5,599 nt of DNA from Hyphomonadaceae bacterium (lineage in GTDB: Bacteria > Pseudomonadota > Alphaproteobacteria > Caulobacterales > Aquidulcibacteraceae): contig DPWD01000135.1 of NCBI GenBank assembly GCA_003526465.1, positions 1-5,599 of the forward strand, in the 5' to 3' direction. Positions 5,267 through 5,599 of this stretch are shown here, piece after piece; the stretch's first letter is position 1; every line of letters starts with the position of its first letter. The translations under genes were made by a program, and so were the position numbers. The notes beneath the pieces are model-generated. The model did not search any database, had not been told where the DNA came from, and was given only the letters and a program-made list of their open reading frames with translations.

Positions 5267-5599
5267 CTACCCCCGCACCTGCCCATCCCCGCGCACCACA
5301 TATTTGTACGTCGTCAGCTCCCGCGCCCCCACCGGGCCGCGCGCGTGCAACCGCCCCGTAGCAATCCCGATCTCGCCGCCGAAGCCGAATTCACCGCCGT
5401 CGGCAAATTGAGTGGAGGCGTTGTGGAGGACGATGGCGCTGTCGAGCGTGGAGAGAAATTCTTCCGCCGCCACTTTATCTTCAGTGACGATGCTATCGGT
5501 GTGGGCGGAGCCATACTCCCGGATATGCGCCACCGCGCCGGCGACGCCATCCACTACGCGCACCGAAATGATCGGCGCGAGATATTCCGTGCGCCAGTC
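5267..5599 (-). CDS. proA: Gamma-glutamyl phosphate reductase, C-terminal part (cut by window edge)
   Basis: ProA reduces gamma-glutamyl phosphate to glutamate semialdehyde with NADPH, the second step of proline synthesis from glutamate. Only the last 110 residues are inside the window; the frame is open to base 5599 and begins [19 protein letters not shown]. The ProA C-terminal signature is clear: [18 protein letters not shown], then [38 protein letters not shown] and the terminal [12 protein letters not shown]. The protein is about a quarter of the usual 415-420 residues, and the catalytic cysteine lies beyond the edge. The reading frame shows no damage. It converges with the aminotransferase gene. 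The pathway partner proB is not visible. Confidence 0.95.
   Translation of the reverse strand, partial: DWRTEYLAPIISVRVVDGVAGAVAHIREYGSAHTDSIVTEDKVAAEEFLSTLDSAIVLHNASTQFADGGEFGFGGEIGIATGRLHARGPVGARELTTYKYVVRGDGQVRG

Overview
The window is a piece of a GC-rich, gene-dense bacterial chromosome, most likely from an alphaproteobacterium. The protein sequences point there: an AlaC-type aminotransferase, a PanB and a LysA of proteobacterial character, and an ECF sigma factor gene flanked by small membrane-protein genes. A large structured intergenic palindrome with CCGTCATTCCGG ends resembles repeats I associate with alphaproteobacterial genomes. The order or genus cannot be fixed from this sequence alone. 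Four of the six genes are biosynthetic housekeeping genes, and no mobile element, CRISPR array, tRNA or rRNA was seen.

Layout from left to right. Bases 1-73 hold no supported gene. panB (ketopantoate hydroxymethyltransferase, pantothenate/CoA pathway) lies on the minus strand at 74-937. Upstream of it on the same strand is a compact three-gene cluster, transcribed in the order 2413 to 1022: a small membrane protein resembling DUF6249 proteins, an ECF-type sigma factor, and a two-helix membrane protein that is probably the cognate anti-sigma factor. The last two overlap by one base (TGATG), so this looks like a translationally coupled signalling operon. lysA (diaminopimelate decarboxylase, last step of lysine synthesis) is also on the minus strand at 2567-3763, with a GTG start preceded by a good ribosome binding site. 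It is divergent from an alaC-like aminotransferase gene at 3858-5054 on the plus strand. The 94 bp between them carry a good sigma-70-like promoter for the aminotransferase, placed so close to the ATG that the mRNA should be leaderless or nearly so. The aminotransferase gene converges on the 3' end of proA (gamma-glutamyl phosphate reductase, proline synthesis), which runs off the right edge. The 212 bp between those two genes hold a 104 bp multi-arm palindrome and a second small GCCGGC hairpin.

How the genes relate: LysA, the alanine/diaminopimelate-type aminotransferase and ProA are all in amino acid metabolism, and PanB draws on the valine precursor 2-oxoisovalerate, but they are not one operon. 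The sigma cluster is an independent regulatory unit between them. The points most worth a second look are the conflict between ribosome binding site and reading frame at the sigma factor start (next to a run of six G), the leaderless aminotransferase promoter with a palindrome in its spacer, and the multi-arm intergenic palindrome. Nothing in the window clearly represents a new defence or mobile system.
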